Origin: Lagopus muta
Lineage: Eukaryota > Chordata > Aves > Galliformes > Phasianidae
Direction: 5' to 3'
NCBI RefSeq assembly: GCF_023343835.1
Contig: NC_064442.1
Coordinates: forward strand, 19,206,501-19,270,500
Length of the DNA stretch: 64,000 nucleotides
Shown: positions 46,430 to 57,459 of the stretch, piece after piece
Numbering within the stretch: position 1 is the first letter of the stretch
Layout of the letters: each line of letters begins with the position of its first letter
The notes under the pieces: model-generated
Told to the model about the DNA's origin: nothing
The model's database searches: none
The model's input: only the letters and a program-made list of their open reading frames with translations
Translations under genes and position numbers: made by a program

Positions 46430-46520
46430 AAGAAAGGAAGAAAAAAAAAACCCACAAAAAAAAGCACACACAACCCCCCCCCCCCCCCAAACCCACACGC
46501 ATTAAAAAAAAATAAAAGCC
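46430..46520. repeat. Low-complexity A-rich / poly(C) tract
   Basis: A run of A9-10, CACA repeats, a run of about 17 Cs (46473-46489) and A9, just upstream of the RBPMS2 CpG island. Confidence 0.85.
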
Positions 46521-46529
46521 AACCCCACA

Positions 46530-46881
46530 TCCCCCTGCCCCCCCGCGGGGGCGGGCCGGGCCGGGATTGGCGGCGGGCGGCCCGGGGGCGGCTCCGCGCG
46601 GGGGGGGGGCGGGGGCGGGCGGGTCCCGGCCCCGCTGCTCCGTGCGCGGCGGCGGCGGCACCGGGAGCGGCACCGGGAGCGGCGGGGGCCCCGCAGCTGC
46701 GGCTCGTTGCGCTCCGCTCCGCCCGGTTCTTAACGGCGGAGCCGAACCCCCCTCCCGGGACACCGCATGTGAGCCGGGAGGGCAGCTCCGCACCGCGCAC
46801 CGGCACCGCACGGCACCCGCTCCCCGCTCGGAGCTGCTGTTTCACTCGCCTTCACACCACCACCCCCCTCGGCCCCCCACC
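46530..46881 (+). promoter_or_regulatory. RBPMS2: CpG-island promoter / 5'UTR of RBPMS2
   Basis: Extremely GC-rich DNA with GC boxes, a G-run array and no TATA box leads to the start codon in a strong context (CCACCATGA). The exact transcription start is not determinable from the sequence alone. Confidence 0.75.
46600..46623 (+). promoter_or_regulatory. G-quadruplex-forming motif in RBPMS2 promoter/5'UTR
   Basis: Runs of 10, 5, 3 and 3 Gs separated by single Cs on the sense strand. This fits the G3+N1-7 rule with very short loops, so it would be a stable quadruplex in DNA, and in RNA if transcribed. Confidence 0.7.
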
Positions 46882-46941
46882 ATGAGTAACCTCAATAAGG
46901 ACACCGAGCACACCAACGGCGGAGGAAACGTCGAGGAGGAG
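46882..46941 (+). CDS. RBPMS2: RBPMS2 coding exon 1 (start codon)
   Basis: ATG at 46882-46884 in a CCACCATGA context; 20 codons ending EEE before donor GTGGGA. The family N-terminus MSNL supports this start. The N-terminal glycine-rich segment is shorter than in mammals. Confidence 0.92.
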
Positions 46942-49900
46942 GTGGGAGCTCGTGGGACGCGTTGGGGAACACGTTTTGGAGCACCGAGAGCCGGGCGTCG
47001 GGGCTGGAGCACCGGGAGTGCTGCACGTCGGGGCTTCGGGGTCCCGGGAGCAGGGACCTGGAGCACCGAGGACCCTGCGTCCAGGGAACCGGGGCTGTTG
47101 GGGCTCTGGAGTACCGGAGACCCACCGGCATCAAGGCTCAGGAGCCCTAAGAACAGGGGTGCAGAGCACTGCGGACCCGAGGGTTCCAGAGTCCTGAGAG
47201 CTGCAGCATTGAAGGCTCACGGTGTTGAGGCTCTGAAGCTGTGGGAGTGGTGGCCCAAGGCACCAGGGAGTTGGGACTTCTGAGGCTCTGGAACTCTGTT
47301 AGTGGGGAGCCGGAGCAGTGGAGACTCGAGGCAGTGGGGCTGAGGAGCACTGAGGGTTTGGCTCCTTGGGATTTGGAGCTCCGGGAGCTGTGACCTGGGA
47401 TATCTGGGCTTCAGAGCATAGGTGATCAAGGGTGTGAAGGCTGCAGCACTGGAGACACAGTGTAAGTGAACGGTGTTGGGATGCTGATGCATCTTTGGGT
47501 TGCAGAGCTGAGGTCCAGCTGTAAGAACTGGAGGGCTGGGACGTCGGGGCTCCAGCACTGCAGCGCAGTGTGTGTTGGCTTTATCCAAGGCTGGAAGTAT
47601 GACTACTGGCTGCAGTGTGGTGAGCCCTGGGTGATCTTGTAGTCTCCTGGTCAAGGACCTCATTCCCTTGGAGCTGGAGCGACCAAGCTCTGACATCCAG
47701 ATGCCAATATAGGTGACAGGGACAAATTTAAACTGTAGTGATGGCAGCTGCACCAACAACCTAGCTGGGGTTGATAGGGCTGTGTGCCACCCTAGCCACT
47801 ATCCCCATCCTTTAGATGGTCATCATGAGACAGACCACATGATGGGGGGGCTCCTGAGCGTCCCTGTGCAGCGGCCCACGGAACCATCCCACAACCCTTG
47901 GGGTGGTGGTGGTGCAGCAGGGTCACCCGCCCTCCTCCATCTTGGAGGAATACGCAACGTTTTGCTGCAGTCCTCCACGCCTGGCCCTGGGGAGCAGGAG
48001 ATGCTCAGCCCCCTCCCCTCGCCCTCCTCCAGCACGCCGTGCGCTCACACCGCCGCAACATGGCGCCCGGGCTGGCTGCCCGCCGCCCACCGGGGCCCTT
48101 TGGTCCCTGCGCGCCAGCTGCCTCGGGGCCAGCGTGTCCTCCATCCTGGGGACCTGGCTAATGGGGTGGAATGGGCGCGCAGGTGTTGGCCGCGGTGTTC
48201 CTTCCGCTGTGCTGAGCGAAGCTGAGGTGACGCGATGTCGCACTGCTGGGGACGTGTCCCACCTCGGTGGGTGGCACTGGGGGGACAGCGTGTGCCATTT
48301 TCTGGGTGCGGGGAGGCTCGGCACCAGGGGGTTCTGTGGGCTGCGTGTGCGGGGCTGCGGCTGTGCGCTCCAATTATCTGCTGGCTGTGGTGGTGCTGCA
48401 CCCTTACGGTGTTTGGGCAGTTTGGAGAGTGCGTCGCCTCCAGTGTGATGCTCGCTACCTGGAAGATGGGGCTCAAGGTCTGTGCTGTGGGGTGCCGGGC
48501 TGGCTGAGTGACGAGTGTCCCCTGCTCTGCACTGCATGCAGGGAGAGGGATGGCCCAGCCTATCCTCTTAGATGTGCTGCGTGGTGGTAGCTGGGGATGC
48601 TTGGAGGTGATTCTGGGACTGGTGGGATGTCCCCATCCTGACTGCTTGGGTTCCATGGTGGTCCTCTGCAGGACCCCCCCACAGGGCTGTTTTACCCAGC
48701 TGAGCGGGAGCTGCGCTTCTCTGCTGAGGATCCTGATGGTGGTGGGGGGACCGGGAATGACCTCATGTTCAGGGGACTTCACCACATCCAAGCCAACCCA
48801 AATTCAAACTCTCATCCAGAGCTTCCATTGCTGTGTGTCAATTCACTCCCCGTTAGCAGTAATTACGTTTAATTACTGAACTGAACCGTTCAACCCCAAT
48901 GCAAGCAGGAAGGGGTATGGTGCTGGGATATCTTCCTAAGCTGTGCAGAGAATAACACCAGATCCTGGAGCTGTAAACACCTTTTCTGCTTTTCACCTTC
49001 CTCCATGAGCCTACTTTGCTGCTTCCCTGAAGGGCACTGCGTGCCCCAGATATGGCGATGCAAAGCTCCCAAATTGAGCCTTTCCCTTTATCTAATCTTC
49101 AAGCCCCCACATCTCGCAGCCCCTTCCTGCCCGGTGACATGCTGAGCACAGGAATGCCTCTTACTCCTCTCTGGGTCGCTAATGGGAATGTTAAACAAAC
49201 AGGGCCGACTGTCAGCCCCTGCTGTTCCTCACCAGACACCTCCCCAAAGCCGATCCCTCCCCACTTCTGCTATCTTCTGTTTAGTTTTCCAGGCAGCCGC
49301 CGATCTGCGCGACAGCACCCATCCCGAGGGGCACTGCTGGGTGCTGTGCGCTCTCCTTGCTTTCTCCAGCAGCCCAAGGAGCTTGCTTGCTTACCATGCA
49401 TCTTGTTGTTCTGTCCCATTGATGCAGAGGTGTTGCTCCTGCTCTGGTTGGGATTTGGAAGCCTGATGTTAAACCTTCCTCCCCCAGGAGGACACTGGAA
49501 AGGTCCTGGGAACTGCTGTGTTCCCAGGCTTCCTCTATCAATGGGGCTGCTCTTACCAGGGGGATGGGATGTGGGAGTCTGTCTCCTGGTGGCCCTTGGA
49601 AGCCTATGGAATGGCTTCCTTCTCCTTCCTCGCTTATTCAAATCTACGTTTCTTAGACTCCAATCTGAACTGCTTTGAGCATCAGTATTCCAGCTGGTCT
49701 CCATGACATGAGAACTGTTATTCCTTCTGCCTGCTGATCTAGTAAACAAGACGTGGCTTCGGAACTGAGTTTCTTTCCTTGGCTAGCCACAGGAGCTATA
49801 GAACAGAGCTTTCCGTGATGGAAAATGGTTTTAAGTGGTGCATGGTAAAGCTCTGAAGGGCCCAAATCTAAGGCTTCCTTGCCAAGATGGGTGAGATAGG

Positions 49901-52900
49901 AAGGATGCTCCTAGAGCATCTGGAATGCAGCTCTGAGAGCTCCTGGCATTGCTAGGGGAATTGGCATTGCATGAAGCCAAGTGTGACTCTTTGGATCTGG
50001 TAGAGAAAGCTTTTGGAGCAAGAAGATATTTTTGGGATTGTAGGTCTTGGCCATGTTAGACTTTGGGTCATGAAGATTGAGTGGTGAGATCACGGAGCTT
50101 CTGCCTGTCCTGGCCCTGAGTGCCCAGAATAAAGGCTTCAGCTCAAAGATTTATCAGGGTGTGAGAGTGCTTGGCACCTTCTCTGCTGGAGCACTGTGCC
50201 CTGACTGGGAGCAAGGAGCCTTTTCCTGTCTGGGAATTGACCTCTGCTGCGTGCCCTATAGGCGCAGATGCTGTCACTGTGAACACAGAGGCATGGTGTA
50301 GGTGTGAGACCTTAGCTTGCCTTTGTGGGTCAAAGCTGTTGTTCTGGGAGCTTGGCTCCCCATGCTCTCCTTGGGAGGATGATGGGCTTGCATCTGCCCT
50401 GCCCCTATCCTCTGGGCTGTATTGTGTGCGTGGGGTCTTGTGGGGAAGAGCCCTGTGTGGTGCAGAGGGGAATCAGGACTTGGTGCTGCTTAAAGTTGGC
50501 GTTTAGGGTCTGTTTTCTGTGTAGCGCTGTGCTGTAGTTCTGTCTTGCCAGGAACTGGTCTAATGCAATGGTGGTTCAGTCTTGCAGTTGCCTTGGCATC
50601 CTACCAGCATCCCCAAAGGTGTGATTTGAAGTGACACTCCTAACTAGTGTTACAGCAGAGAACTGCTGCAAACTTTCAGCTTGCCATTGCCTGGCTCGTG
50701 ACCTTGGATGCAGATGAGGACCCTAGAGGATGGCATACCTGGGGAGGGTCCTGCAGCCAAACCCACATCCTGTGCTCAGGGCAGAAATGGTAGGTGGGAG
50801 CTCATCTCCCACCAGAGCAACTGCTGTGAAGCTGCCCCCGTGGGATAAAAACTAGCAGAGCTTCCTCTGCCCCAACCACGTCCTATTCTTGGGTGCTGCC
50901 CTGTTGTGCCAGGGCTTATCGGCACCCATGTGCTTCCTGCTGCTCCAGGCAGCTGCTGCTACCTCGCCCTCCTCCCCCCTTTGCTCGAGCTCCTTCCTGC
51001 CCCGACCACAGGAGCAAAAGCCCTGTAGGCCATCTGGAGTGGCCCCATTGGGTTTTTAGCTCCAGCAGTGGCATTCCCGAGCCTTTCCTTCTCTGCAGCC
51101 ACATTTGCACGCTTGGCTCCCCGCCTTTCCCATCCATGCCTTATAAGTCCTGGCTCCCGGGGCTGCCTGCAGCCTTGCTGCATTCCAGCAGCCTCGTGTC
51201 AAGTGGCTGCATCCCGAGAGCTCTGATCTTTGGGGTGCCCAAGCAGAGCATCGGTGGGATGTGTTCCTGTGGGAGCAGCTGTGGGGGCTGCGGCGTGGTG
51301 GGACCTTTTGGGGACGGGTAGAGAACCTGGCTGTGTGGAGCAGGGACTGCCTTTGGGACCTGACTGACTATGGGGTCTCAGCTTTGTGAGAACAGGGGAG
51401 TAGGAAATGGATGTCAAAGCTGCGTCCCACAGAAGGGGAGGCTGTGCCTTGCTCACTTGTGGGAGGATTCAGAGTAGACAGATTTCGTCTCTCTTGACGA
51501 AAGCCTGGAGACCTCCCAGAGCAGCCTCGCAGGAGATGTGTGCTTGTGCCTTTGCATTTTTGACATAACTTGACCCTTGCTGGGCTGCAGGGCAGTATCT
51601 ACGTGTTCTTAAGACTCCCCTTCAAGCTTATACGAAGCAAATGTGACCAGGAGATGTGGACCTGAAGCTTTGGTGCTGAGAACCTGGCTGTGCTCACACC
51701 AGATATCTCTTCTGGGGCACGCAGCGCTGTAAGAAAGGCTTCAGAGCCACTGAGGATCTCAGCACTAATGGCTTCGTCCTTGTCCCTCCCTGCTTCTGCG
51801 TGGGAAGCTATGCTGGGATCCTCCCTCTTCAAGCGATGGCCTAGACGGTCCTGTCCGTCCTGGCACAAATCCTGTTTTCCATGGCTCTCCTCCATCTCTG
51901 CCGGGTGTTTGCACCAGGGACATCCCCAGAGGGGGCTGGGACAGGGAAGGGAATACATACATCTATATACCTTTTTTTCTTGTCTTGTGGCTTTTCTAGC
52001 TGCCTCTGGGGAAGCTGAATGTTGAAGTGGATCCGATGCTGAGTGGCAGAGAATTGAAGTGGGGCAAATTGACGAAGGCAGGAAGGTGGAGGTCCTGGTG
52101 GCCTCTTGAAGGGTTTAAGGTTCTTGGAGAGCCCTGTGGAAGTTACCCCACTGGAAGATGCTTTTCCAGACCTCTTACTGTTTCTCCTCTGTAATTGCAC
52201 TCTTTGTATGTAGGAGGTTGGCCTAAGGTCCCACCTCCTCCCCTAACAAGGTCTTCTGAGCCAGGACCTTCCTTAGTCTCTCGTGATCCTTGGGCACATA
52301 CAGTTTGGAGATTCTGGCTGGTGGCACTGGGGATTGCCCAGGCTTTCTTGGGGTGATGCCCATCCTTGCCAGCTGCTGTGGGTTGTCTGGAATCCCCATT
52401 TCTCAATCTGTGTGTTGTGACAAACTGTACCTGGAGGCCAAGGGGAGCTTTTAAGCTTTGGAATAATGTATCCTGTTCCTGTCCAGATGAGGACAGCATT
52501 AGGGGCTTGTTCCCTCTGACAAAGAGCTTTCCTGGGCACCTGCACTGCTCTGATCAGGCTGTTGTAAGGGCTTTGGGTAGCCGACTTTCTCCCTCCCCAA
52601 GCAATGGCATGTCCTCCATTCTGTCATGCCTGTCGCAAGGACTTACTGAGCTGCACATCACGGGACCATTTAGAGACCCAACAGGGATGCAGATTTCTGT
52701 CTGCTTGGAAGAAACATCCATTTCTGGGGCCTGAGCGCACTCAAATCCTGAAATATTGAAAAGGGATGGTGCTTTCACGTGGCTCAGGCACATGTGCCAT
52801 TGCACTCCATGCAACATTTCCCTGCAAGAAATGGCCGTGTGTCTTCTGGGAATGCACAGCAGCCGCTTCGTATAGCCCATGCTGAAGCCTGAAGTTGTCA

Positions 52901-55900
52901 AGGTGCTTCTGGCTGCCACTGCTCGCTCAGCTCAGGCATAAGATGGTTCTGGAGTGGTGTGCTGTGGCACCAAACGAGTTGCTGGGCTTGGTGGGGAGGA
53001 CGTGAGGAGAGAATAAGGATGCTCAGTGGTTGTATCCCATATACGCTGGCCTAGAGAAGGGCTCTGCATCCTAAATGGGGTGGCAGCAGACCACTGCGGT
53101 GCCTGCTGAGTGCTGGTGGCCCTTGATCCCTCCTCATGAAGGGAATGAGGGGCAGAGCATCCAAGAATTTGTGATTTATGCCCATCCTATAGGGTTTAAG
53201 GTACCCCTTGAGCTGATGTGAAAAATCTCTCTGAACTGAGAGAGGGACTTGAGGGAGCACGCATTCCCTATTGGAAAGCAACAGAAACATTGCGTTTCTT
53301 CTCACTTGAGTGGGAAGAGAGCTTTAAAGAGGCGTCAGGTGCAGCCCGCTTCTTCTGAGGAAGGGGAGATGCCCAGGCAAGGCAAGTGTGGGTTCAGAAT
53401 GCTTATGCCATGGAAGTGTGATAGGGATGTAAACTCCAGGCTGGAAGTAGGCCAGGAGATGGGCTCTGTGCTCCTGGTCCTGCTGGGTGTCCTTCCTAGA
53501 TGTGTCTGGTATGATTTGGTGCCAGCAGGCATTTGGGTGTTCGTGCTGTCCTTCTCTACTTCCAGTGTTCCACAGGCATGCTTCAATGGGAGGCATGCCC
53601 AGGTGACTTGAAAGCAATGAACAAAGATTTCCATCTTGTTTCTAGAGCCCTTTTTTCTGTCTTGCCATGCTTCTCACTCCTGGTGAAGCTGAGCTCGTTT
53701 TCTCCCAGTCCTTTTCAATGATGACTAGTGCCTTGGTGACCTCTGTAGCACATAACTTCCCATTCTAGCTCTATGCTGACTTACAGGAAATCTTGGCAGC
53801 TTCATCACTCTGCTTCCTATGGAAATAGGCTGGCAGCCAGCATCTCCCAGTGCAGGGAGAAGGTGGCTGTGATGGTCTTGCTGCTCAGCAGTGTTCTTCC
53901 CAGCCTTTAGCACTGGTCCATATTCCTGGCTATTTATGTGCATTCTACCACTGTTGAAGTCATCTTCTGTTGTGTTTGTGCTTCTACAAAGGTATTTGGA
54001 TTTGTTTTATGAGTTCTACAGCTTGGAAGAGCAGTCGCATCCTTGGACTTGGTGTAGTGTGGTTTGAGAGTGACTTCCAAAGAGTGCTGGGGAAGGAGCT
54101 GGGGTGGACCCCAAATTATTCTCCTGGGGCTTCTGAAGTCAAAGATACTTGTGTAGTTATGAGGTGGCACTGAAAGTTGAGGGCTTTCTTTTGATTTAGT
54201 GGCTGAATTGAGGCACCAGGATGGGCTAGGGGTAAGACATCTAGTGATCAAGCACTTGATATCTCTAGAAGGAGTTAGAGAGACAGCTGAGGTTGTTTCT
54301 TCTGGAACCGTGATGTGTCAAACTTTCCTTTAGTGCTTTTGACAGCATATGGTCATCTGGTAGACCTCAAGCCTTTGGCATCGAGGTCTGTTAAAAGACT
54401 GTGGGGCTGCTGTCCATACCCTACTCAACCTAAGTCTTCTTCTGGAGCCTGAATCTTTTGTGAAGGTCTAAATCCCACTGTGGGAAGTAGAAAAGGCCTG
54501 CCTACACCTTGCCCAGGACAGTGCTGCTCTAACACAGGGAAGTGTTAGTGCCTGCAAAGCCACCATTGGTGCAGGATGTCCTAATCCCATTGCACCTTGC
54601 TTCTGAACTGCGCTCTGTGTTCCTCCTGCAGTACTAAATATCTCCTTTCAGTAGACCTCGTTGACCTCTTTCCTAGGTACGGACACTGTTTGTCAGTGGC
54701 CTTCCTGTGGACATCAAACCCAGAGAGCTCTACCTACTCTTCCGACCATTCAAGGTAAGGAAGTCTTTGTGTTTTGTCTTTAGTGGAAAAGATGCTATCT
54801 TGTGGCAGGAAGCAAGAATGAAGTGAGGAGCTAAGCCTTCTGTTAAAGCTTTGGGGAACCTGGGAGGTCTGGTCCTAAATGTCCTGGAAGTCTTTCTGTG
54901 GTCTGCAGCGTGTGTTGAGAGGGGGCTGCCTTAGGTAAGCTCGATGTACCTGGGCTAGGACACACATACTGATCAAATAATGTGGTACACATAAGTCAAC
55001 CTGCTGTTGCTTCCATCTAGCCGTGGTGTAGAAAGAGGGTATGGGTGGCTCATCAAAATGAGCCTCTTCCCAAGAGCCCTTGTGTTGCCCACTGGAGCAG
55101 GATGCTCATCTTTTAATAGCTTGGCCAAGAGCTGGATTTCTTCCCAGAGAGGCAGAATAGGCTAGTTGAGATGAGATGCCTTCTCTGCTTTGTGACTGTC
55201 TTCTCTTTCGGTGGGAAAGAGTGAACTGGCACCCTTGGAGATGGGTTAATAGATCTCCCTCTGCAAAGCCTGTCTTGTGTAGGGCTTGGTGCTGCAGGAG
55301 CTCCTGGAGCTGTTGCATCATGGCCAAGTTTTAGCTTGGCTGCTTCAAGAACCTGACGCTGTCTTGCTTTCTTCTCTTCTCTAGGGTTATGAAGGGTCAC
55401 TGATCAAGCTAACATCGAAGCAGGTACCTCCTTTTCCTAGAGTTTGGGTATTTCTCTCTTCTGCTTGATGGGAACTGGGGACAGATGCCATTTCACTGTG
55501 TGTGGCATCACATAGGCAGCTGGGTTCTGCTCATTGTCCCTGTCCTGGTGGCTGGAAGCTCTCAGTGTATGCTGGATGTCTCCTTATTTCCTGAGACTGG
55601 CCGGGGGTCACGGGTGCTGGATGAGAACAGGTCCTTCAGCCCCGCACCAGGGATCCCTAGTCTAGCAGCAGCTCTGCTTGAGGGCGAGCAGCAGCTTTGC
55701 CAGAGGCTGCCAGGGTGAGAAGTGCCCGCTGTGTAGGGATGAGAAAACTTTGTGCTGGGAGAGGACAGAGCAGGAGTTAACGATCCAAGGCCCTTCAAGC
55801 TCTGCTTCGAAGGCTCAATACGACTTTGCTTGGCCTCTTCTGCTTGCTGTAAGCTAACTGGGATAGAAAGGGTGGCAGGGTAGGTAGTGGATCTGAAAGA

Positions 55901-57459
55901 TATTTCCAAACTGAAATCAGTGTTGTTTCTTGTAGCCGGTTGGTTTTGTGACCTTTGACAGCCGAGCTGGTGCTGAAGCAGCAAAGAATGCCTTAAATGT
56001 GAGTACTGGAGGTACTGGGAGGGCTGGGGGCCATACACACTGCTGTCACTTGGTCTGGAGCACGAGTGATACTTGGCTTGTCCCTAGCGTAGGAAGAGCC
56101 AAGGAGTCCCAGCTGTGCCCTCAAATGTGGTAGTTAACTGGTCATGCAATTTCCCAGAAGCCAAGCGGGAGAGCTGGTCATATTTAAGGGTGCCATTAGT
56201 CTGGGTAAGTCCTTGTTCTGGCCTCTGACCTACTAGGAGCTCTGCTGCCAGATGGAACCTGCTCCAGGAAGGTGCAGTGTAGGGGAAGCAGCCTTCCCAT
56301 GCTGCTGCTTCTGTGGCCAGAGCTGTCTGGTACAGGCAACAGAATACATCTGCATTCTGATCTGCTGCAGAGCTCGCCTTGAGTCTCAGGGTGTGTGCTT
56401 ATCCAACCCAGGCTGGTACAGGTATAGAAGCACCACAGATAGGAAGCTCCAGAGCAGACAGGGCATCTTAGCTCCAGCAGATGGGTATTTCCTGGCTACT
56501 GCCAATAGCTGTCAGTGCTTTGCTGGCTGGGGAACTGCACATAAAGAGCAAAGCTATGTCCCTTAACGTGGAAGCAGTGGGTCCTAGGTCAGCTAAGTAG
56601 GGAAGCATGAGGTGACAAACTGGGTATGTGACTGCAGGGTGATGGCCCTTGTTCCGCTGTTGGGCACTGTTACACGAATAGCTGCAGGCAGTGCAGTGGG
56701 GCAGGAAACCTCACTGAGAGACGCCTTTGCTTTCTTCTGTCACAGGGCATCCGCTTTGACCCAGAGAACCCTCAGACCTTGCGGTTAGAGTTTGCTAAAG
56801 CCAACACAAAGATGGCCAAGAGCAAGCTGATGGCCACACCAAACCCCACCAATATCCACCCTGCCCTGGGCGCACACTTCATTGCACGGGACCCCTGTGA
56901 GTATGCTGGGATGCAGCTTGAGGGCCAGCCTGGGAGGTACCTGGTACTGGGAATGCTGGTGGCAGGGCTTGGTGCAGCTGAGCCTACAGCCAGGGTGGGA
57001 AGGAGAGCTGTGTCTTCTGGCTGATATCTGCCAGCGGGTTGGGGTTGCAGGAGAACAGCAGGCATCTGCTAAGGCTTCTGACCAACTCTGGAAGTGCTGA
57101 GGAGGTGGAGTGGTACCACCAAGGGCTTTAAATCATCTCTAGATGCAAAGCGAGAAGGGGCAGTGCCGTGCCGTGCAGCCTTGGCACGCTTTGGTGGTGT
57201 TCATCTTAAGCCTCAGAGTTTTAACTTGGAGTGGGAAATGCTGAGTCTGTCCCTGAAAGCAGGCAGTTGGTCCAGCTCTAAGCTGCCTGTCCCCTTGTCT
57301 CTTTGTCCAGATGACCTGACTGGAGCGGCTCTAATCCCGGCATCCCCAGAAGCATGGGCTCCCTACCCACTGTACACCACGGAGCTCACCCCTGCCATCC
57401 CCCATGCCGCCTTCACGTACCCAGCAGCGGCTGCTGCGGCCGCTGCTCTTCACGCTCAG
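46882..57459 (+). CDS. RBPMS2: RBPMS2 (hermes), RNA-binding protein with multiple splicing 2 (3'-partial)
   Basis: Six coding exons: 46882-46941, 54677-54754, 55385-55423, 55936-55998, 56746-56896 and 57311-57459, with GT-AG introns and matching phases (180 codons). The protein starts MSNLNKD. Exons 2-5 form a single RRM with RNP2 LFVSGL (residues 24-29), RNP1-type QPVGFVTF (59-66) and the conserved [18 protein letters not shown]. Then come [14 protein letters not shown], the [16 protein letters not shown] block and a Tyr/Pro/Ala-rich tail ending in eight alanines and LHAQ. The family ends with a further short exon (VRWYPSS-type, about 20 residues) that I did not find before 64000. RBPMS2 dimerises through its RRM, binds CAC-containing RNAs in nucleus and cytoplasm, and controls splicing and plasticity in smooth muscle, heart and retinal ganglion cells. 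RBPMS, the paralogue, is less likely given the N-terminus and the neighbours. Confidence 0.95.
46960..47540 (+). repeat. Degenerate G-rich repeat array downstream of RBPMS2 exon 1
   Basis: Many imperfect copies of a CTGGAGCACCGGGAG / GGGGCTCTGGAG-like word spaced irregularly, with G clearly exceeding C on the transcribed-sense strand. Units are too diverged to give a fixed period. Confidence 0.5.
47980..48210. promoter_or_regulatory. Small CpG-rich patch in RBPMS2 intron 1
   Basis: CpG-dense sequence containing AACATGGCG (48057-48065), a YY1-like core. No encoded protein recognised. Could be an internal promoter or an open-chromatin element. Confidence 0.35.
54677..54754 (+). CDS. RBPMS2: RBPMS2 coding exon 2 (RNP2)
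   Basis: 78 nt, acceptor TTTCCTAG, donor GTAAGG. Encodes [20 protein letters not shown] and LFRPFK: beta-1 with RNP2 and helix 1 of the RRM. Confidence 0.97.
55385..55423 (+). CDS. RBPMS2: RBPMS2 coding exon 3 (39-nt microexon-like)
   Basis: Only 39 nt ([13 protein letters not shown]), acceptor CTTCTCTAG, donor CAG|GTACCT. Too short for ordinary ORF detection but essential: it forms beta-2 of the RRM, and its length keeps frame. Confidence 0.96.
55936..55998 (+). CDS. RBPMS2: RBPMS2 coding exon 4 (RNP1)
   Basis: 63 nt, acceptor TTCTTGTAG, donor AAT|GTGAGT. Encodes [20 protein letters not shown] plus N: RNP1 and helix 2. Confidence 0.97.
56746..56896 (+). CDS. RBPMS2: RBPMS2 coding exon 5
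   Basis: 151 nt, acceptor TGTCACAG, donor T|GTGAGT. Encodes [20 protein letters not shown], finishing the RRM, then the basic TKMAKSK segment and [13 protein letters not shown]. Ends one base into the tyrosine codon. Confidence 0.97.
57311..57459 (+). CDS. RBPMS2: RBPMS2 coding exon 6
   Basis: 149 nt, acceptor TTGTCCAG, donor CAG|GTGAGT. Encodes [38 protein letters not shown], eight alanines (57424-57447) and LHAQ. Ends in phase 0. Confidence 0.96.

Larger units (their letters stand above)
46942..54676 (+). other. RBPMS2: RBPMS2 intron 1
   Basis: A 7.7 kb intron. It starts with a G-rich, internally repetitive stretch (46960-47540), contains a second small CpG-rich patch around 47.98-48.2 kb, and otherwise has no coding exon or recognised repeat family. 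Confidence 0.85.

Noticed and set aside
45905-46498. 197-codon minus-strand open frame with a repeating Pro/His/Ser pattern
   Set aside because: The pattern is only the translation of the 23-bp minisatellite.
48045-48791. 248-codon minus-strand open frame in RBPMS2 intron 1
   Set aside because: No similarity, located in a CpG-rich patch where stops are depleted by composition.
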